From Streptomyces sp. BA2 (lineage in GTDB: Bacteria; Actinomycetota; Actinomycetes; Streptomycetales; Streptomycetaceae): a DNA stretch of 64,000 nt. Below are positions 34,814 through 43,569 of this stretch, one piece after another (position 1 is the first letter of the stretch; every line of letters begins with the position of its first letter). The stretch spans positions 496,001 through 560,000 of the forward strand of contig NZ_WSRO01000002.1 in NCBI RefSeq assembly GCF_009769735.1, read 5' to 3'. The notes under the pieces were generated by a model. It worked only from the letters and a program-made list of their open reading frames with translations, ran no database searches and was not told where the DNA came from. A program made the position numbers and the translations under genes.

Positions 34814-34844
34814 GTGAGCCGCCGCATGACGGTCCGTCGGCGGC

Positions 34845-35115
34845 GGTTCAGTCGAGTAGGTGGCGGTCAGGTCGGAGAGGAACAGGCGCATGATCTCTTC
34901 GGGTGCTCGACCGTAGCCGGGCCAGTTCAGGGGGCGGTTGGGGTGCGCCGCCTTCCAGTCTGCGATCAGCCGGTCCGTGGCGAGTTCGGTGAGGGCGAAG
35001 GCCGCGGCGATGTCGTCCTCATCCACGCCGAGCAGCGAGAGCGGTCGGCGAGGAAGCGCCTTCCGCTTCGGGCACCCGCCCCAGCGCACCGTGCGACCGT
35101 CAGAGGTCCGAAAGC
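34845..35115 (-). pseudogene. Unrecognised gene fragment
   Basis: In the 310 bp between the kinase gene and the TPR-like gene, one minus-strand frame reads protein-like: VRWGGCPKRKALPRRPLSLLG, DEDDIAAAFALTELATDRLIA, and LNWPGYGRAPEEIMRLFLSDL. No good start with a ribosome site exists, and the frame has no stop of its own near 34845 although another frame has one there. It looks like a decayed short protein; family unknown. Confidence 0.35.
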
Positions 35116-35123
35116 CGCCCAGA

Positions 35124-35999
35124 TCACGCCGGCAGGGACTCCAGCAGGAACGCTGCCGCCTCCCGCAGGGGCGCGGGGATGTCCGGCCTCCCGAGCAGTC
35201 GCGAAGCCGTCCGTCCGAGTGTCTGGGTCGTACGTACGGACCCGATGCGGGCTGCGCCGGGCGCGAGTTCGGCGATGAGGTCCTCCGCGTCTCTCCATGC
35301 TCCGGCTCGTGCCAGGGCCGAGAGGAGCTGCGCGGTGAAGAGGTTCCGGTAGGAGGGGCCGGGCGCGGTGGCCGCCTCGTGCAGGAGGGGGATGGCCTGG
35401 TCCCATCGGCGCAGCCGCGCAAGGACCCAGCCCCGGTGGCCGAGGAGCTCGGTCCGGTCGATCCACCAGGCCCAGGGCGGATCGTGGCGCGAGATGCCGT
35501 CCAGGAACAGGCTCTGGGCGCGGGCCATCAGGTCCATGGGCTCACGGTGGCCGCCGAGCATGGCGATCGCGTGCGCCTGACGGATCAGGACGAGGCTGCT
35601 GACCCTGGCGGGAAGCGCTCGCGCCCCGTTCACGCGGGCCGCGGTCTCCAGGGCGGTGCGCGGGGCTCCCGTGTGGGCCTTGAGCATGCTGTCGTTCAGC
35701 AGGACGAAGCGGGCCGTCCAGCGGTCGCCGCAGAGCTCCGCCAGGGCCAGCGCCCGTGCGTTCATCCGGTGGGCCTCGCGGTAGAAGCCGGCGTCGAAGA
35801 GGATCCAGCCGATGACTTCGCACAGTTCGGCGAGGGCGGCGAGCGTGTCACCTTTCTGCGTACGAAGACTCCCGGGCGGGGCGGACAGCTCCGGAATGCG
35901 CCGCATGGCCTCGCGCACGGCGGGCATCGCGGAGGTGGCCCCGGACGTGGCGTCGAGGGTCACGAGGCGGTCGATGGTGCGCAGGGCCAGGGGGATCAC
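35124..35999 (-). CDS. TPR-like C-terminal half of an XRE-type regulator (no HTH)
   Basis: 291 aa, all-helical, with TPR-like repeats (GDTLAALAELCEVIGWILFDAGFYREAHRMNARAL, WAWWIDRTELLGHRGWVLARLRRWDQAIPLL). This pattern is the C-terminal ligand/peptide-binding part of the large Streptomyces family of XRE DNA-binding proteins with ~400 aa, but the XRE helix-turn-helix (about the first 90 residues) is missing. It begins 49 bp after the response regulator stop. Either a truncated gene or a stand-alone TPR protein. Confidence 0.6.
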   Translation of the reverse strand: MIPLALRTIDRLVTLDATSGATSAMPAVREAMRRIPELSAPPGSLRTQKGDTLAALAELCEVIGWILFDAGFYREAHRMNARALALAELCGDRWTARFVLLNDSMLKAHTGAPRTALETAARVNGARALPARVSSLVLIRQAHAIAMLGGHREPMDLMARAQSLFLDGISRHDPPWAWWIDRTELLGHRGWVLARLRRWDQAIPLLHEAATAPGPSYRNLFTAQLLSALARAGAWRDAEDLIAELAPGAARIGSVRTTQTLGRTASRLLGRPDIPAPLREAAAFLLESLPA

Positions 36000-36048
36000 C
36001 CTGCCATGATCCGGTATCCGTCGACGCCGACGTGAAGCACGCTGATCG

Positions 36049-36780
36049 TCAGGGCGCCGGGCCGCGGCCCGGGCACTCCAGGCGGTAGCCGAGCCCCCGG
36101 ATCGTGTCGATGGTGCAGCGACTGCCCGGCACGGAACCGATCTTCTCGCGCAGTCGCTTGATGTGGACGGTCAGCGTGTTGGTGTCGGTGAGCTCGCCGC
36201 CCCACAGTTCGCGCAGGATCTGCTGGCGGCCCACGACCTGATGGGCGTGCTGCATCAGATAGCTCAGGACCTGGAACTCCCGCAGCGGCAGATGCAGCAG
36301 CCTGCCGCGTACGTGGACGTGCATGCCGGCCGGGTCGAGTTCGATGTCGCCCACGGTGAGCCGCTCCCCCGGCGCCCCGCCCGACGCGGGCGCCCGCCGG
36401 AACAGCGGCAGGATCTCGGCGAGGCGGTAGGGGCGCGCTACGACGGCGACCGCTCCGGCGTTCAGGGCGGCCACCGCCTCGTCGGCGACCTGCGGGCCGG
36501 CCCCCACGACGACCGTCAACGGGCAGAGGCGGCCGAGGAGTTCAGTGACCGCGGCCGCGTCGACAACGGGCAGCGGGGCACCCAGGAGCACCATGGACGG
36601 CCGGTCGAGGCCCGCGCGCAGCAGGACTTCGGCGCCGTCACGGCACTCCGTGACCTTGATGCCTTCGGCGGTGAGCCCGGCGGCCACGTCCGCGGCGACC
36701 GCCTCGTCGGCCTCGGCGAGCAGCAGCGCGGGTGCGGTGGGGAGATGGCTGGGAAGCCGTCGCGCTCCGGGCTGCGGCAT
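36049..36780 (-). CDS. OmpR/PhoB-type response regulator with atypical receiver
   Basis: 243 aa. The C-terminal winged helix (about 140-235) is intact: GDIELDPAGMHVHVRGRLLHL, LREFQVLSYLMQHAHQVVGRQQILRELWG, TVHIKRLREKIG and TIRGLGYRLE. The receiver (about 15-130) has SMVLLGAPLP, so Gly67 stands where the phosphoacceptor Asp should be, and VARPYR has Arg116 in place of the conserved Lys. It is therefore unlikely to be switched by phosphorylation. It lies 12 bp after pstB in the pst operon, with no histidine kinase next to it. Confidence 0.85.
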   Translation of the reverse strand: MPQPGARRLPSHLPTAPALLLAEADEAVAADVAAGLTAEGIKVTECRDGAEVLLRAGLDRPSMVLLGAPLPVVDAAAVTELLGRLCPLTVVVGAGPQVADEAVAALNAGAVAVVARPYRLAEILPLFRRAPASGGAPGERLTVGDIELDPAGMHVHVRGRLLHLPLREFQVLSYLMQHAHQVVGRQQILRELWGGELTDTNTLTVHIKRLREKIGSVPGSRCTIDTIRGLGYRLECPGRGPAP

Positions 36781-36792
36781 CGGGCCACCTCC

Positions 36793-37710
36793 TTATCCGA
36801 AGCGGCCGGTGATGTAGTCCTCGGTGCGTGGGTCGGCCGGGTTCTCGAAGATCTTCTCGGTGGTGTCGTACTCGACGAGGCGCCCGTGGCGTACGCCCTT
36901 GTCGTCCACGTCGGCGGTGAAGAAGGCGGTGTAGTCGGAGATCCGCGCCGCCTGTTGCATGTTGTGCGTGACGATGACGATGGTGAACTCGGACGCGAGG
37001 CCCGCCATCAGGTCCTCGATGCGCGCGGTGGCGATCGGGTCGAGTGCCGAGCAGGGTTCGTCCATCAGGATCACCTCGGGCCGCACGGCGATCGCCCGCG
37101 CGATGCACAGCCGCTGCTGCTGCCCGCCGGACAGCGCGAGGGCGCTGGCCTTGAGCTTGTCCTTGACCTCGTCCCAGAGCGCGGCGCCGGTCAGCGCCTC
37201 CTCCACGAGGTCGTCGAGGTCGCCCTTCATGCCGTTCACGCGCGGGCCGTAGGCGATGTTGTCGTAGATCGACTTGGGGAAGGGGTTGGGCTTCTGGAAG
37301 ACCATGCCGATGCGTCGGCGGACCTCGATGGGGTCGACGTCGGCGTCGTACAGATTCTCCCCGTGGTAGACGACCTTGCCGGTCACGCGGGCGCCGGGGA
37401 TGAGGTCGTTCAACCGGTTCAGGCAGCGGATGACGGTGGACTTGCCGCAGCCGGACGGGCCGATCATCGCGGTGATCTGGCGGCGGCCGATGGTCAGCGT
37501 GACATCGCGGACCGCCTGGTGGTCGGCGTACCAGACATCCAGGTCGGAGATGTGGAAGACCGGGTCGCCGAGGGAGGGCGTCGGCCTGCCGTGGCGGCGG
37601 TCGCCGATCGCGAGGGCCAGGGAGCGGCCCTCGGGCGCTTCCCGCTTGGTGAGGTCGGGCACCGGCTCTTGCCGATGCGTGGCGGGGACGGGTGCGGGGT
37701 CTTGGTTCAT
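36793..37710 (-). CDS. pstB: Phosphate ABC transporter ATP-binding protein PstB
   Basis: 305 aa, longer than the usual ~260 because of a Pro/Arg-rich leader of about 50 residues. Walker [11 protein letters not shown]-loop [20 protein letters not shown] (the PstB form), signature LSGGQQQR, Walker [14 protein letters not shown] and the His switch [13 protein letters not shown] are all intact. It powers phosphate uptake with PstC and PstA. Start ATG at 37710, 4 bp after pstA. Confidence 0.95.
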   Translation of the reverse strand: MNQDPAPVPATHRQEPVPDLTKREAPEGRSLALAIGDRRHGRPTPSLGDPVFHISDLDVWYADHQAVRDVTLTIGRRQITAMIGPSGCGKSTVIRCLNRLNDLIPGARVTGKVVYHGENLYDADVDPIEVRRRIGMVFQKPNPFPKSIYDNIAYGPRVNGMKGDLDDLVEEALTGAALWDEVKDKLKASALALSGGQQQRLCIARAIAVRPEVILMDEPCSALDPIATARIEDLMAGLASEFTIVIVTHNMQQAARISDYTAFFTADVDDKGVRHGRLVEYDTTEKIFENPADPRTEDYITGRFG

Positions 37711-37714
37711 CGGG

Positions 37715-38620
37715 TCACCAGCGCTTGCTGAAGCGGTTGCGCAGCCAGATCGCGGCCGCGTTCATGAGGAGGAGGATGGCGAGCAGGATGACGATCGCGG
37801 CGGCGGCCAGGTGGTGGAACTCCTCGCGGGACTGGCTGATCCAGCCGAAGATCTGGATGGGCAGGACGGTGTACGCGCTCTCCAGGCCCTCGGGGTTGAA
37901 GGCCACGTAGGTGACCGCACCGAGGAGCAGCAGCGGCGCGGCCTCGCCGATGGCACGGGACAGGGCGAGGATCGACCCCGTCGCGATGCCGGGCACGGCC
38001 GCGGGGAGCACCTGACGGCGGATGGTCTGCCACTGGGTCGCGCCCAGGGCCAGGGACGCTTGCCGAATCGACTGGGGCACGGCCCGGATCGCCTCCCGTG
38101 ACGCGATGATGACGACCGGCATGACGAGCAGGGACAGCGTGAGTGCGGCCGTCAATACCGTTGTACCAAGGGAGAGTTGGCGGGCAAGCAGGCCGAGGCC
38201 CAGGATGCCGTAGATGATGGAGGGCACGGCGGCCAGGTTCTGGATGTTCAGCTCGATCAGCCGGTTGTACCAGCGGTTCGGATCGGCGTACTCCTCCAGG
38301 TAGATGGCCGCCATGACGCCGGTCGGCAGGCAGAAGAGCGCGGTGAAGGCGACCACCCAGATCGTGCCGAAGATCGCGGACTGGGCGCCCGCGCGCTCGG
38401 GCCGGCGGATGGAGGGGAAGTTGTTCCACAGCCGGGAGTCCAGGCGTGGCCAGGCCTCGACGAGGACGTAGGTGAGCAGTACGCCGAGGAAGATGATCCC
38501 CACGGCCAGGCAGCACAACAGCAGGGTGCGGAAGGCGGTTTCGCCGGGCCGGAAGCGCGGTCCCGCCAGCTTGCGGGGTGCCGCGCGCGCGGGTGGTTCG
38601 GTGACGCGGATGTCGGTCAT
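37715..38620 (-). CDS. pstA: Phosphate ABC transporter permease PstA
   Basis: 301 aa, six membrane segments after a 30-residue cytoplasmic leader. The permease EAA-like loop is visible as [26 protein letters not shown] followed by [22 protein letters not shown], and [11 protein letters not shown] after helix 2 is typical of PstA. The start codon overlaps the pstC stop (ATGA). Confidence 0.95.
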   Translation of the reverse strand: MTDIRVTEPPARAAPRKLAGPRFRPGETAFRTLLLCCLAVGIIFLGVLLTYVLVEAWPRLDSRLWNNFPSIRRPERAGAQSAIFGTIWVVAFTALFCLPTGVMAAIYLEEYADPNRWYNRLIELNIQNLAAVPSIIYGILGLGLLARQLSLGTTVLTAALTLSLLVMPVVIIASREAIRAVPQSIRQASLALGATQWQTIRRQVLPAAVPGIATGSILALSRAIGEAAPLLLLGAVTYVAFNPEGLESAYTVLPIQIFGWISQSREEFHHLAAAAIVILLAILLLMNAAAIWLRNRFSKRW

Positions 38621-39567
38621 TCGTACACCTCCCGGTACTTGCGCACCAGGCGGATGCTGAGCATGTTCATCACGAAGGTGATGACGAAAAGCAGGGCGCC
38701 GACGGCGAAGATGGTCTTGTACTCGAAGGACTGGACGGGGATGTCGCCCGACCCCGCCTGGGCGATGAACCCGGTCATGGTCTGCATCGCGTCCAGCGGG
38801 TTGAAGCTGAGCGTGGCGCGGTTGCCGGACGCGATCGCGACGATCATCGTCTCGCCGATGGCGCGGGAGATGCCGAGTACGCAGGCGGCGACGATGCCCG
38901 AGAGGGCCGCGGGCACCACGACGCGTACGGACACGATGCGCTTGCCGGAGCCGAGCGCGTAAGCACCGTCGCGCAGGGCGCCGGGCACGGCGGCCATGGC
39001 GTCCTCCGAGAGTGACGCGATGGTCGGGATGATCATGACGCCCATGACGATCCCGGCGGACAGGGCGTTGTTGAAATCGGGGCCTTCGCCGAACGGCCAG
39101 TGGTCCTGAAGGAGCGGGGTGACGAAGCTGAGGGCGAAGAACCCGTAGACGACGGTCGGTACTCCGGCGAGCACCTCGAGGGCGGGCTTGAGCACTTGGC
39201 GCACGCGCGGACTGGCGTACTCGCTGAGGTAGATGGCCGCGCCGAGACCGACGGGAATGGCGACGAGAAGCGCGATGACGGTGATGAGGAGGGTGGCGCC
39301 GAGCAGCGGCAGGACACCGTACTCGGGCTTGGTGAACAGCGCGGTCCACTCGGTGCCGCCCAGGAACGCACCGACGTCCACCCGGCCGAAGAACTCGGCG
39401 GTGGGCGGGATCAGCGAGACCACGATCCCGGCGGTCGTGGCGACGGACACCAGGGCGGCGAGCAACAGCAGTGCCTGGATGACCCGTTCGCCGTAGCACG
39501 GACGGGTCCTGCGCAGGGACTGCCTCCCTGGGGGTGCCGCGGAGGGCGGACGAGGCGGCGAACTCAC
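38617..39567 (-). CDS. pstC: Phosphate ABC transporter permease PstC
   Basis: 316 aa, six membrane segments. YLSEYASPRVRQVLKPALEVLAGVPTVVYGF and ALRDGAYALGSGKRIVSVRVVVPAALSGIVAACVLGISRAIGETM are PstC signatures. The GTG start overlaps the pstS stop (GTGA), so the whole pstSCAB set is translationally chained. Confidence 0.95.
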   Translation of the reverse strand: MSSPPRPPSAAPPGRQSLRRTRPCYGERVIQALLLLAALVSVATTAGIVVSLIPPTAEFFGRVDVGAFLGGTEWTALFTKPEYGVLPLLGATLLITVIALLVAIPVGLGAAIYLSEYASPRVRQVLKPALEVLAGVPTVVYGFFALSFVTPLLQDHWPFGEGPDFNNALSAGIVMGVMIIPTIASLSEDAMAAVPGALRDGAYALGSGKRIVSVRVVVPAALSGIVAACVLGISRAIGETMIVAIASGNRATLSFNPLDAMQTMTGFIAQAGSGDIPVQSFEYKTIFAVGALLFVITFVMNMLSIRLVRKYREVYE

Positions 39568-40538
39568 TTCGCTGACGCCTTCAGCTTGTCGAGGTCGCTC
39601 TTGAGCTGCTCCTCCTGCTTCTGGTTGAGCGGGATGAACTTGGCGTCCTCGGCGATGGATTTGTTGTTCTCGACGTAGTACTCGACGAAGGACAACACCT
39701 CTTCCCTGTCGAGGGACTTGGCGTTGGGGTAGATGAACAGCGGCCGGGACAACGGCGCGTACTCGCCGCTCTGCGCGGTCTCGACGCCGGGCGCCACACA
39801 GCCCTTGCCCCCGTCGACCTTCAGAGCCTTGAGCTTGCCGGTGTTCTCCTCGAAGTAGGAGTAGCCGAAGTAGCCGAGGCCGCCCTTGGAGCCCGCGACG
39901 CCCTGCACGGTGACGTTGTCGTCCTCGGTCGGCGAGTAGTCGGTGCGCGAGGCGCCCTCCTCGCCGTTGACCGCCTCGGTGAAGTAGTCGAAGGTGCCGG
40001 AGTCGGTGCCCGCGCCGAACAGCTTCAGCGCCTGGTCGGGGAATTTCGGGTCGATCTGGTTCCAGTTGTTCACCTTGGACTTGGGTTCCCAGATCTTCTT
40101 CAACTGCTCGACGGTCAGGCAGTCCACCCAGTCGGCGTCCTTGTTCACGACCACCGTCAGCGCGTCGTTGGCGACCTTGAAGTCCTCGTAGGTGATGCTC
40201 CTCTTCTCGCAGGCGGCCTTCTCCTCGCCCTTGATGGGACGGGAGGCGTCGGAGATGTCGGTCTCGCCATTGCAGAACTTCTCGAAGCCGCCGCCGGTGC
40301 CCGAAGTACCGACCGTGACCCGGACCTTGGGCTGCTCCTCGGCGAAGATCTCAGCCGCCGCCGTGGTCAGCGGGGCGACCGTGCTGGAGCCGTCCACCTT
40401 GACCGTGCCCGAGAGCTGCTCGCCGTCACCGGAACCGCCACCCGCGTCGCCGCCCCCGCAGGCACTCAACGAGAAGGCCGCGGCGCACACCAATGCCGCT
40501 CCCCCGGCGAATTTTCCTGAACCACTGGTCGCGTTCAT
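39564..40538 (-). CDS. pstS: Phosphate-binding lipoprotein PstS
   Basis: 324 aa. Lipobox LSAC at about residue 24-27 after a hydrophobic signal; the mature protein starts with a Gly/Asp-rich spacer. Phosphate-binding segments are [42 protein letters not shown], and [24 protein letters not shown]. First gene of pstSCAB. No phoU lies in the window. Confidence 0.95.
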   Translation of the reverse strand: MNATSGSGKFAGGAALVCAAAFSLSACGGGDAGGGSGDGEQLSGTVKVDGSSTVAPLTTAAAEIFAEEQPKVRVTVGTSGTGGGFEKFCNGETDISDASRPIKGEEKAACEKRSITYEDFKVANDALTVVVNKDADWVDCLTVEQLKKIWEPKSKVNNWNQIDPKFPDQALKLFGAGTDSGTFDYFTEAVNGEEGASRTDYSPTEDDNVTVQGVAGSKGGLGYFGYSYFEENTGKLKALKVDGGKGCVAPGVETAQSGEYAPLSRPLFIYPNAKSLDREEVLSFVEYYVENNKSIAEDAKFIPLNQKQEEQLKSDLDKLKASAK

Positions 40539-40690
40539 GTCTCACGATCCCTGGTGTCGGGCCGGTGAGTTGGGCCGGCCGCCGAGGAGGTCCGCGTGGA
40601 GCGGAGCTCCCTTCAGACACCTTGGATCGAACTTCGGTTATATGAACTCGCGGTGTACGAGAGGTAGCGCGACGCCGAAGCATAGCTGAG

Positions 40691-40704
40691 CGTCTATATA
40701 GACG
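40691..40704. promoter_or_regulatory. AT-rich perfect palindrome upstream of pstS
   Basis: CGTCTATATAGACG is a perfect 14-bp palindrome in the 302-bp region upstream of pstS. The same region has GTTCATATAAC and GTTCGATCC (minus strand, near 40625-40650), which resemble PHO-box half-sites but are 15 rather than 11 bp apart, so a canonical PhoP box cannot be claimed. Confidence 0.4.
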
Positions 40705-40840
40705 ATCATCACTATATGAATGTCGGCCGCACGCATTGAACTCCCGTGATTGGAGGGGGTGTTGAGCGGTATCGATGTGATGCTTGATGGGTCGCCGTGA
40801 TGCTTGATGGGTCGTCATCGGCAGGCTCACCGAGGCAGGC

Positions 40841-41584
40841 TCACCGATACACCTCGGTGGAATGTGAACGGCCCACATCGCGGACGACTTCAAGACCGAG
40901 TACGCGGTCGAGATGGGCGAACGTCTCGAACTTGGCGCCGCCCGGTACGTCGACGGCCGACTCCAGATCACCGAGGAGCCGTAGCACGGCCGGGGTGTCG
41001 AGACCGTTCTCCAGGGAGGTGCGGGCCCGTTCCACGAAGCCCGCGGGCATCGCCTTGGACGGCTCATCGGCCCAAGCGGCCACGGCTTTACGCCAGTTGG
41101 CCAGCTTCTCACCGGCGGCGTCGAGGGCCGGGGCGGAGACGTCGACGGGTTCGTGGTGCGGATGGCCAAGGAGGAGCAGCCGCAGGGCGAGCGCGTCTCG
41201 TTCCTTGTCCTGATCCGCGTCTCGATTCGCGCCTGCCGTGGTGGCCGTGGTCGCTTCGCCGACATGGAGCGACAGGCCACCCGCGCCTTCGTACGTACGG
41301 CTGGTGAAGTGAACGGCCGGCGGGCCGCCGAGAGCTTCGGTGATCTCGTCGACGGTGCCATGGGCGTCGGCCGGACGGATACCGGTGGCGTCGGCCGACG
41401 CCACCGGCGGGCAGGTCCACCCGATGAGGACGGTCCGGCCGCGCAGCTCGACGACGCGGGCCAGCACGTCCGCGACGAGGAGCACACGCAGACCGGTCAA
41501 GGCGTCCGGGTCGTCGGCCGACGGCGCGTGGGCGCACATCCGCAGCGGTCCGAACCCGGCCAGATCATCAACGATGCTCAGCAC
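40841..41584 (-). CDS. Cysteinyl-tRNA synthetase/MshC-like orphan protein
   Basis: 247 aa. The N-terminal half has LRVLLVADVLARVVELRGRTVLIGWTC, like the Rossmann strand-helix of CysRS/MshC without the zinc ligands or HIGH motif. The C-terminal half (GFVERARTSLENGLDTPAVLRLLGDLESA) matches the CysRS DALR-type helical domain, where it normally reads DDDLDTPAALAVL. A similar Streptomyces family exists that lacks catalytic residues. Charging activity is unlikely; a role as tRNA or CysRS partner is inference. A GTG start at 41584 is chosen before LSIVDD. Confidence 0.62.
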   Translation of the reverse strand: MLSIVDDLAGFGPLRMCAHAPSADDPDALTGLRVLLVADVLARVVELRGRTVLIGWTCPPVASADATGIRPADAHGTVDEITEALGGPPAVHFTSRTYEGAGGLSLHVGEATTATTAGANRDADQDKERDALALRLLLLGHPHHEPVDVSAPALDAAGEKLANWRKAVAAWADEPSKAMPAGFVERARTSLENGLDTPAVLRLLGDLESAVDVPGGAKFETFAHLDRVLGLEVVRDVGRSHSTEVYR

Positions 41585-41627
41585 ACCACAGAGACTAGGC
41601 GTACCGCTCCGCGATGGCACCCGGCGA

Positions 41628-41672
41628 GAGCGGCCGGGCGGGCAGCGAATCGCAATCGCCGCCCGGCCGCTC
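41628..41672 (-). terminator. Terminator after the DUF3105 gene
   Basis: GAGCGGCCGGGCGG (41628-41641) pairs perfectly with CCGCCCGGCCGCTC (41659-41672), a 14-bp stem and 17-nt loop, 18 bp beyond the stop of the DUF3105 gene. Confidence 0.75.
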
Positions 41673-41690
41673 CCGCGCGAGCGATCTGCC

Positions 41691-42356
41691 TCAGGCCGGT
41701 CCGACCCCGCCCGTGCAGGCCGCGCCGGGCTCGGGAGTCTGCTCCCCCTGGACGTACTTGCCCAGAAACTTCTCCACCCGCGGATCTGATGCCTTGTCCA
41801 CGGTGAGCTGGCGGCCCCACGCGGTGAGCGTGAGGGCACCCCTCTGCTCCTTGACCGGGCTCATCAGCGTGTAGGGCGTCGTGCTGACCTTCTGGCTCAG
41901 CGCCTTGATGTCGCCGGCCGCCGCCTTGTCGTTGTACGTGATCCAGACGGCGCCGTGCTCCAGCGAGTGGACGGCGTTCTCCTCACCCAGCGGCTTGTCG
42001 TACACATCGCCCTGGCAGTTGGCCCACGCCTGGCTGTGATCGCCGCCCGCTGCCGGGGTCATCGGGTAGTCGACCTTCTTCGTGACGTGATTGCGTCCGA
42101 GCTTCTTCGCGTCCCACGTCTTCTCCCCCTTGACGGGGGCCTGCGCGACGGCTTCTTCCTTCTCCTTCTCCTCCGACGCGTCGAGCAGGACGTACGAGCC
42201 GAATCCGGCGAGCCCGGCCAGTACGGCCACGCCGGCGGTGATGGCGATGACGCGGTTGCGGCGTTCGCGCGCCTGCTCGGCGCGGCGCAGCTCCTGTATG
42301 CGGGCCTTGCGTGCGGCGGAGGTCGCGGCCTTCTTGCCTGTCTTGGATGTGCCCAT
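41691..42356 (-). CDS. DUF3105 membrane-anchored protein
   Basis: 221 aa. A basic cytoplasmic N-terminus (about 1-38, RIQELRRAEQARERRNR), one membrane segment (about 39-58), and an extracytoplasmic DUF3105 domain with YPMTPAAGGDHSQAWANCQGDVY, NAVHSLEHGAVWITYN and a late Cys (GAACTGG). The paired His and Cys residues suggest metal or disulfide involvement; in Streptomyces these genes travel with DUF6153 genes and copper functions. ATG at 42356. Confidence 0.9.
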   Translation of the reverse strand: MGTSKTGKKAATSAARKARIQELRRAEQARERRNRVIAITAGVAVLAGLAGFGSYVLLDASEEKEKEEAVAQAPVKGEKTWDAKKLGRNHVTKKVDYPMTPAAGGDHSQAWANCQGDVYDKPLGEENAVHSLEHGAVWITYNDKAAAGDIKALSQKVSTTPYTLMSPVKEQRGALTLTAWGRQLTVDKASDPRVEKFLGKYVQGEQTPEPGAACTGGVGPA

Positions 42357-42444
42357 GTCCGGGGATGTCCTTGTCCCCGCCGTGCCCGGGGCGCGGCGGT
42401 GGTGATGGTGTGTGAGGTGATCGGCGGCAACGCGGGGCGGCGGC

Positions 42445-42867
42445 CTAGGTCCTCTGCACCTGAAGGACGTGGAGATCCGGGGCGTGACGGTGAACGGGCG
42501 TCCGCGGCACGGGATGTACGGCGGTGGGGGGCGCGGGCAGTCCCGCCTCCCCCAGTGTGGTCGGCACCGCCGGTTCGGCGGCCGGGAGTGCCACCGCCGC
42601 GGCATGCGTGGCGGAGGCGCAGCGGTCGCCGGGCGGGCAGCTGTGGCCGAGGGAGGCTTCTTCGGCGAGGGCTGAGTCGCCGGCTCCGGCGGTGGGCGCG
42701 GCGGAGAAGGAGAGCACGTCGCGGGCGCCTGGCTCGTCGTGATGTGCCGCGGAGCCGAAGCACACGCACAGGACGGCCAACAGGATGGCCAGGCCGACCC
42801 CCGACACGGCACAGCGCGCGGCGGCCCGCCGCTCTCCGCACACCGTGCCCCGCAGACCAGACGCCAT
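42445..42867 (-). CDS. DUF6153 family protein
   Basis: 140 aa. One N-terminal hydrophobic segment (VGLAILLAVLCVCFGSAAH), then a His/Cys/Ala/Pro-rich extracytoplasmic part (AEEASLGHSCPPGDRCASATH), and a hydrophobic end PDLHVLQVQRT matching the L-x-L-Q-x-x-R-type finish of DUF6153. It lies 88 bp before the DUF3105 gene and is probably its operon partner; a copper/metal envelope role is inferred from the usual context. Confidence 0.75.
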   Translation of the reverse strand: MASGLRGTVCGERRAAARCAVSGVGLAILLAVLCVCFGSAAHHDEPGARDVLSFSAAPTAGAGDSALAEEASLGHSCPPGDRCASATHAAAVALPAAEPAVPTTLGEAGLPAPPTAVHPVPRTPVHRHAPDLHVLQVQRT

Positions 42868-42978
42868 GGCCGCAGATAGTAGCCGCTGCCGGATCAGTGC
42901 CGGGGCGCAGGGCGGTAACGCCTGGGCCCTGCGCGCGGGGCACCTCAACTACGCCGCGACCGGCCCGGGGAAGGCCCG

Positions 42979-43052
42979 CCGCCGAGTCGGCCGCACCAGC
43001 CAACCGGCCAGCTTCAGCACGGCATGCGACGGGACCGCAACCTCGCAAGCCT
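42979..43052. repeat. 74-bp direct repeat, copy A
   Basis: Matches 43180-43253 at 70 of 74 positions. Both derive from the last part of the CDF exporter gene at 43570-43700, read on the minus strand. The 42868-43569 interval has no intact gene and is strikingly C/A-rich on the plus strand. Confidence 0.8.
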
Positions 43053-43113
43053 GCGAGCACCGGGGCAGGTGCACAACAAGACCGCTCCCAACACCACAAG
43101 CCACGCACCAAAC

Positions 43114-43270
43114 TCACGCCCCGCGATGCGCAAGCACCACGCGCGGGGCCCCAGGCACGACCACCGGAGCACCGGACCGCCGCCGAGTCGGCAGCAACAG
43201 CCCACCGGCCAGCTTCAGCACGGCATGCGATGGGACCGCAACCTCGCAAGCCTCCCGCACGCACAATCCC
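43114..43270 (-). pseudogene. Decayed copy of the CDF exporter C-terminus (contains repeat copy B, 43180-43253)
   Basis: The minus-strand frame ending at 43114 reads VREACEVAVPSHAVLKLAGG and then GAPRVVLAHRGA, which lines up with VWEAHEVAVDAEHALLHAVP and PDPHRVLAHHGV at the true end of the CDF protein, stop codon included. A third, shorter copy of the extreme 3' end lies near 43460-43530 (ATGCGCAAGCACC segment). Confidence 0.7.
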
Positions 43271-43459
43271 CAGACCGCCCCGCACACGGACCATCCGCTC
43301 ACATCTCACGCTGGGCAAGGACCAGGCACTGGCCTGCGCACAGGGCGCCCAAGTCAACGTGCACCGGCACCCCGCGCAAGACCCGGCCAGGGCCACCGGC
43401 GCGCCCGCCAAGTCACGCGAGCACCAGCACCCCGGCCAGCCCCACACGCCACGCACCCG

Positions 43460-43530
43460 ACCCACACCCCGCCATGCGCAAGCACCGTTGGCCGTCCGGA
43501 ACTCCAGGCACGATCACCAGGTCAGCGCAC
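43460..43530. repeat. Third degenerate copy of the CDF gene 3' end
   Basis: CCCGCCATGCGCAAGCACC followed by CCAGGCACGATCACC corresponds to CCCGCGATGCGCAAGCACC and CCAGGCACGACCACC in the copy at 43114 on, and to the true gene end at 43570-43610 (CCATGGTGTGCAAGCACC). Degenerate, no open frame of its own. Confidence 0.6.
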
Positions 43531-43569
43531 ACCAGCGCCCCAGCTCACTCCACGCACCAGACACCCGAC

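Noticed and set aside
40540..40760. Canonical PhoP (PHO) box upstream of pstS
   Set aside because: GTTCA-like half-sites exist but not as 11-bp direct repeats; only a palindrome is reported.
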